A program made the position numbers and the translations under genes. A model generated the notes under the pieces. That model did not search any database and was not told the DNA's origin. It was given only the letters and a program-made list of their open reading frames with translations. DNA of 64,000 bases from Liolophura sinensis (Eukaryota > Mollusca > Polyplacophora > Chitonida > Chitonidae), in the NCBI RefSeq assembly GCF_032854445.1, contig NC_088306.1:1738501-1802500 (forward strand). Direction: 5' to 3'. Each line of letters opens with the position of its first letter. Positions within the stretch are counted from its first letter, which is position 1. Shown here piece by piece: positions 13,301 to 23,798 of this stretch.

Positions 13301-16300
13301 TCAGAGCTGTACAGTACTATCAGGTCTTGACAAAATATGCACCATTTGCACCATTTCCCCGTGCAATTCTGAGAGAAAATGAAATAAGCTTACCCCAATA
13401 TAATACACAATTACTAAAAATTAAACAAGTCTGCATGAAACAGAGGGATTTTTTTCTCGTTTTTTGTTTAGTTCATTTCATCAAAAATTTTTTTAAAAAG
13501 TGGAAACATCTCATGAACTTTCTTCTGCAAACGATGAACCCACGACCCTGCCAGAATGAGACTAACCTTTTTTATTTCTGACCTCAGAGATTGGATTTCT
13601 TTCTGCTCCAGGGACCCCAACTGTTGGGTCTGAAAATAGCAAAGTTACAGTTTTCATACTAGCTACAAGGTTAATTTACAATGATCCGTGGCTATTTTAC
13701 ACTACCCTGGTTCTTCATCCTTTTTGCAGATGAAAGAGAAACTTTCCGACAGAGCGTAATTTTTGCACATTTTTAATTTGATTTTGGAGACAAAACTAAA
13801 CTGGTTGGGTTGGCTAGTTTCAGAATATGCTTGAATAAACACCACGGAAACATGAGACAAGGTTGAAGAATTACAGTACAATTTAAAAAGTGTACATTTT
13901 CCTGAGAGTCATGAGAGCATAAAAAAAACAGTTTCTAGCTTTTGACAGAAAAGTAAATTATGAATACATATGTACGTCTCCTGGCACATGGTCTGTTTAT
14001 GTCAGAAAAAGAAACACAAAAAGAACAGGCTTAGGTCATAAATCTTGGGACAGGTGTGTTACACATCAGCTTTTGTGGAGCCAGTGCTGTGGGTCTTCAT
14101 ACTTGTACCTTATTGGTAAGCTGTTTGCAGATGTCCTCAAAGTCAATCTGGAGCTGCTCGTTCTCTGCTTTCAGAGCTGTGATCGTCTCTAATAGAGACT
14201 TCTCCGAGCGTCTGGAATTCCTAGGTAACAGAGCACCAAGATAGTTTAGCTGAGTTAACCAGAAAAATACACAAGCCCCTGCAACACTACTGGTTCTATG
14301 GACAGTTTCCAAAAATTGCCCTCAGACATTTATTCATTTAATTGGCATTTCTCAAGAATATTTCGCTTAGCAGGCCAGCATTACGGTCATTAGCGTGCTG
14401 GCACAGCTTTATTACCCAGAAACCTCTCCCCAATGTGGCCACTGTGAGCTCCAGCTCAAGTCCTGCTTGTGCTGGGGTCCTCCCACTTCATACATGAGAA
14501 GGTCTGCTACAAATCTGCAGATGGTCATGGGTTTCCCTCCCAGACTCTGCCCAATTTTCTCCCACCATAAAGCCAGCTCTCATCATATGCATGAAATGTA
14601 CAGCGTAAAAAAATCAATCAATCAATCAATAAATAAATCAATCAACTATCATGACTATGGCCAAGCACATTAAAATAGCTTTTTACAAGAATGCTTGACA
14701 TCCATTTCTGAGGATCATGCTAAAGAAGCATTCAGAAAGTATTGCCATACATATTCCCTACAAGTTGGACCCATCAAAATAATAACAGCTGTACATGTAT
14801 GTAAGAACCCATAGCCGAAAAAAACAACAGAGAGAAAAACGGCCATAAACGTAAGTATGCTGAAAATGGTTCCACCAGAAACACGAACTGTTATTTGTCT
14901 TGGTGATGAAGCCATGTGCGAAAAGTCAATCCAGAGTAATGGCCCCTTTTCAAAGAAAGTATGAAAATTGTTTTATAGGTGATAGAGAGACAAGGTAGGG
15001 AGCTAGAGAAAAGTTTGCCAATGTACGCAGATGCTAAATGAATATTTAGCTTACATGACTTCTACTAAATTGTTACCTCCTGTATGACATACATGATGAA
15101 AATGAATATTCATTAGAACCATGTCAGGGTTTGTTAAGACGAGTAGAGATTATAAGAATGTAGAAATCTCACTTGGTTTCTTGGCGTGAATTTCGCAGCT
15201 CCACTTTCATTCTCTGCACCTCCTCTGATTCCTCTTGCCGGCTCGCCTCCGTGAGGGATCTACAACAACAGCAACGTTCACACCACACACAAATCTCACA
15301 AAACATAACACATGCAATATGCTACTTCATGGTATATACAAATGATGGAACTTTATTCGATGCCTGTTGGTCATTTTGGCAAATAAGAGTTTTATTTATC
15401 CTGGGAAAGCATTCTGAGGTTAGTCTGAAAGGTAGAGTGATGCAAAAGTGTAGGCCTAAGTCACGGCACTAAACGTAACACTTTCTGATACTTATTTGTC
15501 TCACAATAGGCACAGTTTTGGGTGATTTATTAGGTCATTTAGTATAGTTTGTTATGTTGGTTTGAAGAAAATAACTGGATATTGTTTGTTTGCTTTCAGG
15601 TTCAACATTTAAACCTGAGAAATAACCTGTCCAATGATTAAATCTGGTTAATCTGGTAAAGTGGTTACTTTAACCCCTCAGCAACTACAGTGTCGTAAAA
15701 ATCAATGAATAATGTCACTTGAATAAAAATAACTCAAAGGTTAACAAAAGTTGGAGAAGGTACCTGTTTTCATGAGTATTACTTTTCTCCGATTCTTTAG
15801 ATATTATGCATGCTCTTAAGAAGAAAATCCTTCTTAACAATCTTTAAAACTTTCTGTGAAGAAAGGAAGGCCAAAAGAGTCACCACCTGCCAAAGGGAGA
15901 TAATCACTAAAGGGGGGTAACTCTATCTGTACCTGATGACTTCATCCTTGTCAGCCAGTGTTTGCTCCATCCTGATCAGATCTTGATTCCTCTGACTCAA
16001 ATCCTCCTCTAACATCCTGATAAAACCCTCCTGGGATTGGACGTCACCCTCAATCTTACATTTACCATCTTCTAGGGTCTGGAGGGGAAAATGTATACAT
16101 GCAGTAAGAAATCAGCTGTACATCAATAGAAGAGCTTCCATGAACAGATGTATGTTTGACTACACATGCTTCTTGTTCACTATTTGAGTACGATAATTCA
16201 AACAAATCATGTTTCAAAATCTCATGAAAATAAGTGTCACTAATTTATTTATTTATTTATTTGATTGGTGTTTTATGCCATACTCTGGAATATTTGACTT

Positions 16301-17019
16301 ATACAATGGCGGCCAGCACTATGGTGGGAGGAAACTGGGAAGAGCCCGGGGAAAACCCACAACCATCCGCAGGCTGCTGGCAGACCTTCCCACGTAAGAG
16401 TGTTACTAATTGCTTCAGTATATGGTGACTCAGAGAAACATTAAACTTCAGTTTAATTTTATGTGTTTATTTTAAATTAAACTTGAACTGAACAGTCACA
16501 ATTTAAAAATACCCCCATCCACCGCTCTTCATTTCTTGAATTATTGTTGCTCAACTCATTAAGTGCTTACTTGAAATAACATCACTAAAACTCTCTAACA
16601 CATAGCATGAATCATCTGAAAACATCACACTTATTATTCTATGTTTATATGTGACAGCTTTGATTTATTTACGCAAAATGATATACAAAAAATCTGTACA
16701 TTTCTGAATTATTGCCAGTTAACTTATTATGCTGAAAAGGGAACCTTTCCTGCCAAAGGTTATTTTGGTATAAGTTGTCCAGTTTTTTGTTCTTTGCCCG
16801 ATGATTTCTGGACAAATTGGTACTATATATACTAATGTATTGCAAGAGAACACTGGTCAAACTAACATTGACCTACACCATTACTGACATTGTACTCACT
16901 CTAATTCTGGAATTAGCTGCATTCAGATCTTCCAGCAGCTTCTCATTCTCTCTCGTCCCCTCTCTCTGTGTAACGGTCATCTCATCAAGAGACGCCTTTA
17001 GTTTGTCTATCTTCTCTTC
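4398..17019 (-). CDS. CEP63: CEP63 coding exons 7-17 (residues 252-768)
   Basis: Exons: 16900-17019, 15933-16078, 15173-15259, 14109-14220, 13567-13629, 11379-11576, 10559-10714, 9614-9756, 9129-9334, 8358-8536 and 4398-4541 (stop TAA at 4400-4398). Phase is continuous across every junction. For exon 11 an upstream GT (CTGAG|GTCAG) would put a stop into exon 12, so the downstream donor AAG|GTTAGT at 13566 was chosen. Exon 12 (MRKELSTMMSELHDRTTTVT) matches the CEP63 'M..EIS.LT.ELHQRDITIA' region. Exon 15 is the Ser/Pro/Gly-rich linker. Exon 17 is the conserved C-terminal helix, separated from exon 16 by a 3.8-kb intron filled mostly with satellite. Confidence 0.92.
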
Positions 17020-17433
17020 CTGTACATCCACATAAAACAAAATATCAGAATACCAAGGAGCAAATACCGCACTGACCTAAACTTTCATCAAATGGCTAAG
17101 ATAGTCATTTAGCTTAGTCCAAGACAAATTTTAATTCTGTTAATTCTTGTTTGGACAGCAGAGTATAAACGCTATGTATTTTTTAAGCCATTTGGGAGAC
17201 TCGAGGGTGATCTCCACAAAAGGTCCAAATGACCGCAGAACGCATCTTTTGTGACACTGCAGTGCCTGAGCACTTCATATATGTTTTCTATGAGCAAGCA
17301 TGCACCGATGATTGTGATGTAATAAAGGAAAGAGCAAAAGGCTTCCCAGCTCTGGATCGTCTTGATACAAGCAGGGAGGAGATTTACATGTTCCCCACTT
17401 ATTAATGCTGGCCAAAATACAAAACTCTGTCAA

Positions 17434-17485
<52 letters not shown>

Positions 17486-20400
17486 CACTTCACCCGAAAA
17501 ACATCAACTGCATTTAAGATCTCTCAACACTTATGCGACTCTCCAAAGCTGATGTCCTATTTTTTAACATTCTGTTGTTTCTGGAAAATATTTGTCACTT
17601 TTGTGACATAACCTACAAATACATGCTGCAAGTCTCAATACTACGAAGGGGCCTCCGTGGCTCAGTTGGTTAGCGCGCTAGTGCAGCGTAATGACCCAGG
17701 AGTCTCTCACCAATGCAGTCGCTGTGAGTTCAAGTCCAGCTCATGCTGGCTTCCTCTCCGGCCGTATGTGGGAAGGTCTGTCAGCTACCTGCGGATGGTC
17801 GTGGGTTTCCCCCGGGTTGTGCCCGGTTTCCACCCACCATAATGCTGGCCGCCGTCGTATAAGTGAAATATTCTTGAGTACGGCGTAAAACACCAATCAA
17901 AAAAAAAAAAAAAAAAAAAAACACCACTACAAGGTCCCACTTATCGTAGTTTCACGCCTTAAGACCTAATCTTGGGTTATGTCATAGTCTCTATTGTGTA
18001 ACAAGGGTGGTAATTCAGATATATTAAAGAATGTTTTCGAGCACTTTGTAATTATGAGTTTTCTTGGCCTTGAAAGTTTTCACAATTACTCACCTGTACA
18101 GCAATGGTATCCTTAGCTCTCTGTAGCTGACCTTCTAACTGTGTGATCTGAGTCTTTAGGTTAAACTCTGAGCTGTCCAGTATTTGTCGTCGTCGGTCTA
18201 GCTGGGACTGATACGTTTTGGACTGTTGCTGTAAACAAAAGCAACACATTCATAGACTGATGGATTTTACACTCTACATATTATATAATACATAATTATA
18301 TATTCTGCCTTGTGGTAAGATGCAGACAGCTACTCAAAAAGCGAATATACAGCGACACTGTATCACTTCAGGTTGTCTTGCAAAATTTGTGTGAATTTAA
18401 GAAATACAGGCCATATGATTCCAGAGTTATGTGCTATATAACAGTCAAAATATGTCTGAAAAAAAAATTTGCCATTTACTAGACCAGCAAATATGTACAA
18501 GGGCAGACAACTCCTAAAAAGGACAAAGTCTGATGTAAGTCTAAGACAGCTTTGTGATTCTGGGGCCAGCGCTGTCAAACAGTAGTAAGTATGCTTTCTG
18601 GAATATAGTGACCGACAAGTTAGAACCACATGTCAGGGTCTCACTCATTCCACAAGCAAACTAAGGGCAAACTACTGGCAGACTAGAGGCTCACTGCAAA
18701 GTTGCCTGTAGAGCATTATTAGCCTGACTTGTACAGTATTAGCCATTACTCCATGACCTACCTGTAGGAAGTCACACTTTTCACTGACAGCCTTCTTCTG
18801 TGCCTCCAGGTTCTCTATCTGGTTGAGGTACGACCTCTGCTGAATCTCCCAGTCACGGCTTTCCTGCTGACACGCCTGGTGAATACAGAGACCAGTGCAC
18901 AATGGTTATCTGATCGGTGTTTTATACCATACTCAAGAATATTTCATTTATACAATGGCGGTCAGCATTATGGTGGGAGGAAACCGAGCAGAGTCCCGTG
19001 GAAACCCACGAACATTGGCAGGTTGCTGCAAGACCTTTCCATGTCCAGCCGTAGAGGAAGCAAGCATGAGCTGGACTTGAACTCACAGCAACCCGTATTG
19101 GTGAGAAGCTCCTGGGTTCTTGCAACGCGTTAACCCCCTCAGCCAAGGAGGCCCTTCACTGTACAAAGTTAGAATGAAACCTAAACTGAGTAAAATTGTC
19201 AGGAGGCCTGATGTAATGTATGACTATTTCCTCACTCTCAAGCTGTCTTTGCTATTCATGCTTGACTTTTATATAGCCAAATCTGCACGTCCAAATTCAA
19301 ACAAATTCTCTGTGAGCTTCAGACAGCTGCATGCCTCACCTCTAGTTTCACTTTCAGTTTCTCCACCTCATGCACTGTCTCCTGGTGATCGTCGGTCACT
19401 TTCTCTTTCTCTCGCTCAGCATCTTTAGAACTTTTCTGCTGCTTCTTCTGCAGCCTGTCGTAATCACGTTTAATTTTCTGAACCTGTTTGTAGACATGAC
19501 AGATGGACTACTATTGAACTATATTGAAAATTCTGACTGATACCCAGTTAACACTTGGTTCACTGTTTGCAAACAATATGCACCTGGCTCTGCCATAAAA
19601 GCACTCTCTCTTACACCCAGTATATGTAAAAAAATAACAAAAAAATAAACAACAGAGAAAGTTTTAAAAACTGCATGCAAAATATTCTCAGCAGAAATCA
19701 TTTATACACATGATTATTAGTGTATGAATGACATGTATTTCATTTACAGTACTTCATTACCATAAAATTTAACTGATTGCAAGAACTACATTTTATCAAA
19801 GGCAAAAGATTTAAATAAGGAAACACCTGCTCACCTCTTTCCTGAGCAGAGTTATCTGCCCCTCGTACTGAGCCACCAGTTCCTCCTGAGCATGGGTCAG
19901 TTCTTCGAGTTTCTCTCTCAGCTCCACCACCTGTATGTGAGGTGGGATTGGGGGGGGAGGAGAAATAAGAACAGATACATGTTACACATACAATTGCTCA
20001 TACCCTTTAGCTCTGTCTTAAGACTTCCATCCATCCAATCACTGTATTGAGAAACGGGCTATTACAGTACAAGTTAATCTTTAACGCTGGCACAGCTAAA
20101 AAATGGCCTGATCAGGTGTAAAACTTTCTATCTGTCAACTGGTTTGACACAGGAGCTTCATACAAGTTGAAAACAGTTGATTAAAACAGAATTCTTGGAT
20201 AAATATCCTGATGAAGCCTTTCAGGAACAATGTCATACAAAGCATATCAATTATTTCATGAACACCTTTTTCATCTGATCTTTATAATGTTTTCTTGACA
20301 GGACACCTAATCTACTGACGTCGAAACCCTGTATGCCCTGAAAGAAAACATTATAAAAACTCCACCCTCCACACAGATTTATGTATAAGCAGTAATGTCC

Positions 20401-22061
20401 TTGAGGTACCTCTCTCTGTTTCTGCTCCAGCATCTTTCGCTGCTTGTTGACTTCTCTGTCCCTGACCTCCAGCTGTGAGGTCACAGCCTTCAGCTCGCGC
20501 TCCCACTCCAGTTTCCGTGTGTTCACCATAATGTCAATCTGCCGCATCAACTCCTGAAGTTCCACCTCACAAGCTGTCGTCAATGTACCTTTAGGGAGCC
20601 TGCCAATGAAATCACACCATGGTGTTCTACAGGGGAGTTGTCTGCTGCCTCATCTATTTTAATTTTTATTTGCTTATTTTATTTATTGGATATTTTGTCT
20701 GATTTGTGATAAATGAAGTATTCAAAAGTGAGATATGCAAAGTCTTCAACATTTGCAGAATGGTTGTCTACCACTTTCTGATGGTATGTTATAAGTTAGA
20801 CTTCAAATCAAAGGGAGACAAACCTTGTGGTTTAAGAAAAAATGATTTTTGTTATCTAGTTTCTGTTGTTCATTTTAGCACAGCAAATGTAACAAGTTCA
20901 AATTTTAAACCACAGTGCCACAACCTACAAAACATGAATACCAGATTGAGGAACAAGATAGCATGGTCTTCCATCAAACTGTGAAATCTCTAAATGATAT
21001 CAACTAGCACAGTACTGTGACATACGTGCACACGTACCAGTCCTTTACCGGAGCAATGAACAATCATACACACCTGTTAATAAATGCCTTAAACTGTTCC
21101 TCCATAACAGTATATTTTCATACCTCTAAGGTAAATTTGCTCCTTGGGACAGTGTCACACAGTCTGTGGCAAGCCTAGGTACTGTGGTATAAATATTCCA
21201 CTATATCCAGTTTGCATGACACCTTTCCGAGGTGTTAACAACATGTGTGATTGTCACAAAACATGAACGAATGGCATCATATGTCACATGTCTGAATGAC
21301 TGTCACTTGTGTACCTGCTTTAATAGCCCCAACAAAACAATGTTGTCACTCAGTCCGACAATCTGACATTATACCAGGAACCAGCTCTGACACCACACCT
21401 GTACATCTAACAATGTTTTCAAACCTTTGTGAACTGTATAACACATGCACTGCTTTCAGAGCTACATGTACCAGTTTGTAATAAACTTTGCAGACAATCA
21501 CCAGGTTGTTCAGCAATATTTACCTTGTCTGTCTTTTGGCAAGAAATATGCAATAAACATGTAAGCTCTTGGATAGTTGGAGAGACTTCTTGATCTTTGA
21601 CTTAGCTAAACAGTCAACCTAGACAGTGTGCAAGTTAAGGCATGTCACAAATAAAGCTGCACGCCTCATGGGGTGTGGTTCTTTTTCTAACACTGCGGGA
21701 GCTTTAAGCACAGTACATGTTTAGATAATATGTATTATACATATATCACTGCAAGGCATGATTTTCAGTGTATTGTTTAATTGATGCACAACATTGTAAT
21801 GTCTCTTTCTGCACTCAGTACTGCTGGCAAATTCACATACATGTAGAATAAATTGCACGAACAACCTACCATGTAAGTAAACTTTACAACTGAGGGCATC
21901 TCAGTGATACCTTGCCTTCAGGCTGTAAATAAATTGTTGTAATTAGAGAACATTGCTAGCCAATAATCTGCTTTGTTCTGGTCCTACCTGTCTGAAGACT
22001 GGAGCTCTTCCCAGAGACAAGACACCCTCTCGATCGAGTGGCTTCTTTTGGGGGACTGCAT
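4398..22061 (-). CDS. CEP63: CEP63/DEUP1-family centriole duplication protein, 17 coding exons
   Basis: Coiled-coil protein of the centriole. In vertebrates CEP63 sits at the proximal mother centriole and brings in CEP152 so that PLK4-driven procentriole assembly can begin; its paralogue DEUP1 does the equivalent at deuterosomes of multiciliated cells. Seventeen exons join in phase to 768 codons (human CEP63 about 700, DEUP1 about 600). Residues 34-50 read ACEVELQELMRQIDIMV, almost identical to the family N-terminus. Residues 732-752 contain RFLAEENIRARELEKL, matching the family C-terminal helix. Between them lies nearly unbroken heptad-rich Glu/Lys/Leu sequence, then a Pro/Ser/Gly linker near 622-650. 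The start at 22061 precedes an in-phase first exon. Several positions look more like DEUP1 than CEP63, so it is best seen as the unduplicated ancestor type. It is divergently arranged with COMMD2. Confidence 0.95.
4713..7796. repeat. 77-bp minisatellite, about 40 copies, in the last CEP63 intron
   Basis: Unit: CTACCATGTCAGTGTACATG, then TAACATCTGCTTGTAYAGTA, CTGGCCGGGCCACTTTCACA and GAACTTCATACATGTAA. Copies are highly alike, differing at recurring sites (TAC/TAT before AGTACTGG, GGCC/GGTC, TCAG/TAAG, AACATC/AATACC). This marks the intron between exon 17 (4541) and exon 16 (8358). Seventy-seven is not a multiple of three, so frames stay short. Small frames of about 60 codons are by-products. 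Confidence 0.97.
11701..11830 (-). mobile_element. Truncated SINE (family A) in a CEP63 intron
   Basis: Tail and core only: GGTGTTTTATGCCGTACTCA, AGAATATTTAACCAATACGA, then a degraded GGGGGGAAACTGG core. The tRNA-like head is absent. It sits about 125 bp upstream (in transcript order) of CEP63 exon 12, on the same strand as the gene. Confidence 0.75.
11891..13207. repeat. 131-bp tandem array, about 10 copies, in a CEP63 intron
   Basis: Unit blocks: GTACTGACATGACTGAGTGG, TAACTATACCGTGCTGTACA, GTTTTTACACAGTACCCAGC, AGATGTCACAAGGTGTTATG, TGGGTACTGTGGCTTATGAC, CGTACTACAGCATAYGGTAC and CGCTAATACTA. It lies in the intron between exons 11 and 12. The unit is rich in GTAC palindromes and in the string CTAGTAC. 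Confidence 0.95.
14327..14640. mobile_element. Two SINE fragments (family A) in opposite orientation
   Basis: 14327-14380 is a minus-strand tail and start of core (CATTTAATTGGCATTTCTCA, CCAGCATTACGG). 14389-14640 is a plus-strand copy beginning within the head (TTAGCGTGCTGGCACAG) and ending in (ATCA)n. They meet head to head with almost no spacer, which suggests insertion of one next to the other followed by loss. Confidence 0.7.
16239..16397 (-). mobile_element. Truncated SINE (family A) in a CEP63 intron
   Basis: Begins with (TTTA)n, then GATTGGTGTTTTATGCCATA and CCAGCACTATGGTGGGAGGA, and breaks off after GCAGACCTTCCCACGTA, before the tRNA-like head. It lies about 160 bp from exon 8. Confidence 0.85.
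17438..17482. repeat. (TA)n microsatellite
   Basis: Twenty-two uninterrupted TA dinucleotides in the intron between CEP63 exons 6 and 7. It causes Ile/Tyr-repeat frames on both strands that should not be taken for proteins. Confidence 0.98.
17648..17922 (+). mobile_element. Full-length SINE (family A) with poly(A) tail
   Basis: Best complete copy: head GGGGCCTCCGTGGCTCAGTT and GGTTAGCGCGCTAGTGCAG (A-box region), GTGAGTTCAAGTCCAGCTC (B-box region), the GGAAGGTCTGTCAGCTACCT block, CCCACCATAATGCTGGCCGC, the tail block AATATTCTTGAGTACGGCGT and about 20 A. The flanks ACTACGAAGG (left) and ACTACAAGG (right) look like a target-site duplication. The tail is still a long pure A-run, so the insertion may be recent. 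Confidence 0.92.
18094..22061 (-). CDS. CEP63: CEP63 coding exons 1-6 (residues 1-251)
   Basis: Exon borders on the plus-strand scale: 21988-22061, 20410-20599, 19835-19930, 19340-19483, 18762-18875 and 18094-18228. Exon 1 ends in phase 2 and exon 2 supplies the third base (AG+G, Arg25); all other junctions here are phase 0. Exon 2 carries the signature N-terminal block. Exon 5 (RDWEIQQRSYLNQIENLEAQ) aligns with the 'DWEKQ..Y..Q..SLEAQ' stretch of CEP63/DEUP1. Exon 6 (KTYQSQLDRRRQILDSSEFN) resembles the SYQTQL...LEDSS stretch of DEUP1. The donor of exon 2 is GAG|GTACCT. Confidence 0.93.
18903..19154 (-). mobile_element. Near full-length SINE (family A) in a CEP63 intron
   Basis: All domains from head (GGGCCTCCTTGGCTGAGGGG) to tail (TATTCTTGAGTATGGTATAA) are present on the minus strand. 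It begins less than 30 bp from the acceptor of CEP63 exon 5 (18875), so its tail side reaches into the splice acceptor neighbourhood. Confidence 0.88.
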
Positions 22062-22574
22062 CGTGATCAGGGTTAGTGGACAGTAGTCTTAGGAATATTT
22101 GGCATCAGACATTACACATCATTCATGTAGGATCAGCTACTGATAGCCACTTCATGACAGTTACAGATCTGCAAAGAGAGATTCAAGATTTACAAAAATA
22201 ATGGAAAAGTTACACACACATGTCGTACTATTTTGTTACCAAGATTTTTGCTGAAATTTCCAGCTTTGGCTTAGAACAAACGTCTTATTTTCTCTGATCT
22301 CTCACGTTACCTGTAATCATACATGTACACAACTATTAAAAAATTTAATTAAATTATTTAGAATGCATATAAGGAACATAAAACTTTGCCATTTCAGGAT
22401 GATTTTCCAATTAATTAATGATCTTTAAGAATGAGCAAATATTAAATATAGTCATACAGCATGCAACAAATAGCCCAAAGATAAGCTGGACATTCCTACT
22501 GTAACGCCCAACTTTGGTTATATAGATTTCCACGCTGACAATTTCACAAAAAAAAACAACCCAGCTTGAACGCT

Positions 22575-22956
22575 ACCTTATTTTTGCTATCCACCAATTC
22601 CCTATAATGCCCGAAATGTTATTTGTCAAAGCCAGCATTGGTAAACCATCTTTCAACAGTAATCCAGCTGTTTAAACTTTTGAATCAAAAAACTCAATCA
22701 ACGTCTGCCATGTTCAGAATTGTTTTACAGGGCATGCAATTCTTAAAGAGAATGTTGGGCAGGATAAAACTGTTGTGGCCCATCACCTTGCTATCGAAGA
22801 AGAAATTCCAAACATTGCAGATGTTGATTTGAGATTTGATTTGTCAGAGTCGATATGTTTAAAATGCTGGATTGCTGTTGAAAGATGGTTTACTAATGCT
22901 GGCTATATATAAGTTATATTTCAGGCATTTTAGGAAATTGGTTGTTAGCTACAATA
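22575..22956. mobile_element. Inverted-repeat (MITE/foldback-like) element in the CEP63-COMMD2 interval
   Basis: Left arm about 22585-22675: CCAATTCCCTATAATGCCCG, GCCAGCATTGGTAAACCATC, TTTCAACAGTAATCCAGC. Right arm about 22857-22946 is its reverse complement with few differences: GCTGGATTGCTGTTGAAAGA, TGGTTTACTAATGCTGGC, CAGGCATTTTAGGAAATTGG. The arms are about 90 bp and the interior about 180 bp. The interior has a 70-codon plus-strand frame without a start codon that continues into the right arm. No transposase was recognised. It lies about 500 bp upstream of the CEP63 start. Confidence 0.85.
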
Positions 22957-23387
22957 GAGTAGGTTTCCAGTCATTGTGTTTAGTGAAATTGCCCACGTGG
23001 AAGTCCATATGATCGCAGCTGGGTAAATAGTAAAATCGTCCAGATTAGCATTGGGCTAGCAACGTTAAACTTTCCTAGTTCTTACTACTGCATTCGTCAT
23101 TCCAAACGGTTAATCTCTACCAAAATAGCTTCAACTTTGTGTGTTTCATCGGTTAGTAACAATTCTCATGTAAGTCTCGCTTAAAGGTTGCATGTACATT
23201 GTAGATGCAGGTTACGACAGAAGTTTGGAAAATTTTCAGTCAACATGGTCAATGCACATTACTCTTGGAAGTACTGAAAACTGAATGTGTAGGGAAATTT
23301 GACCAACCTGGCATGATTAATGATTTGTTCTTAATCCCGACGCAGTGGGATTGTCTTATCGTCGGCGTTGTCTGATCGTGTTAAAAC

Positions 23388-23549
23388 ATGTCTGTCAGTG
23401 TCACAAAATTGGTGAAAAAAACAGCAGCGTCGGTGACAACATCGGAAGCCTGCAGGGCTGTTTTGAGGACAACTCACGCAACTGTCACGAAAACACAGCA
23501 AGATTCAAACAATCCAGACTGCTGTATTTTCTTAGGTGTAAGGTGTTAA
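23388..23549 (+). other. Short ORF with mitochondrial-presequence-like N-terminus upstream of COMMD2
   Basis: ATG at 23388 opens a 53-codon frame starting MSVSVTKLVKKTAASVTT, rich in Ser, Thr, Lys and Arg and with no acidic residue in the first 19. It ends at TAA 23547-23549. A GT within it (TTAG|GTGTAA) would leave phase 1, matching COMMD2 exon 2. It could be an alternative first exon, an upstream ORF in a long 5' UTR, or chance. I do not recognise a homologue and favour chance or a uORF. Confidence 0.2.
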
Positions 23550-23619
23550 AGTCTCAGCAAACACTTCACAAAATAAGAGACATCTTTACGGATTTTCAAA
23601 CAAACCGGGGAAACTGTCA

Positions 23620-23710
23620 TCGTTCCGGAAGTAAACAAAAGGCCCGATTTTTGGTGCCAAAAATCGGGTACAGGCATGCGTATTTTGATAATTTGAAACT
23701 TCCGGGGCGT
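23620..23710. promoter_or_regulatory. Probable COMMD2 promoter: two ETS-type motifs around a palindrome
   Basis: CCGGAAGT at 23625-23632 (plus) and ACTTCCGG at 23698-23705 (the same motif on the minus strand) are canonical ETS/GABPA-type sites, common in TATA-less housekeeping promoters. Between them lies the perfect inverted repeat CCCGATTTTTGG-TG-CCAAAAATCGGG (23643-23668). The local CpG content is higher than in the surroundings. The COMMD2 start codon is about 95 bp downstream. Motif identity is seen; promoter function is inferred. Confidence 0.5.
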
Positions 23711-23798
23711 GATAAAGCAGACGATTTTTGGCTTCACAATTCCTGCGTGATTTACTTACTTACTTTGATCCTATTTCTGTGTATTTGACGGTGTCACA

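Noticed and set aside
13583-13629. Upstream donor for CEP63 exon 11 (CTGAG|GTCAG)
   Set aside because: Its phase would put a stop at the start of exon 12; the donor 16 bp downstream keeps the frame open.
14715-14915. 66-codon minus-strand frame with a hydrophobic segment in a CEP63 intron
   Set aside because: Single exon-sized frame without family match; splice phases of CEP63 are complete without it.
17648-17720. Functional tRNA gene
   Set aside because: A-box and B-box blocks are those of the SINE head; no acceptor stem pairing and the sequence continues into the SINE core.
23345-23788. 147-codon frame just upstream of COMMD2
   Set aside because: Covers the promoter palindrome and ETS sites, no homologue recognised; COMMD2 start at 23799 is supported by family alignment.
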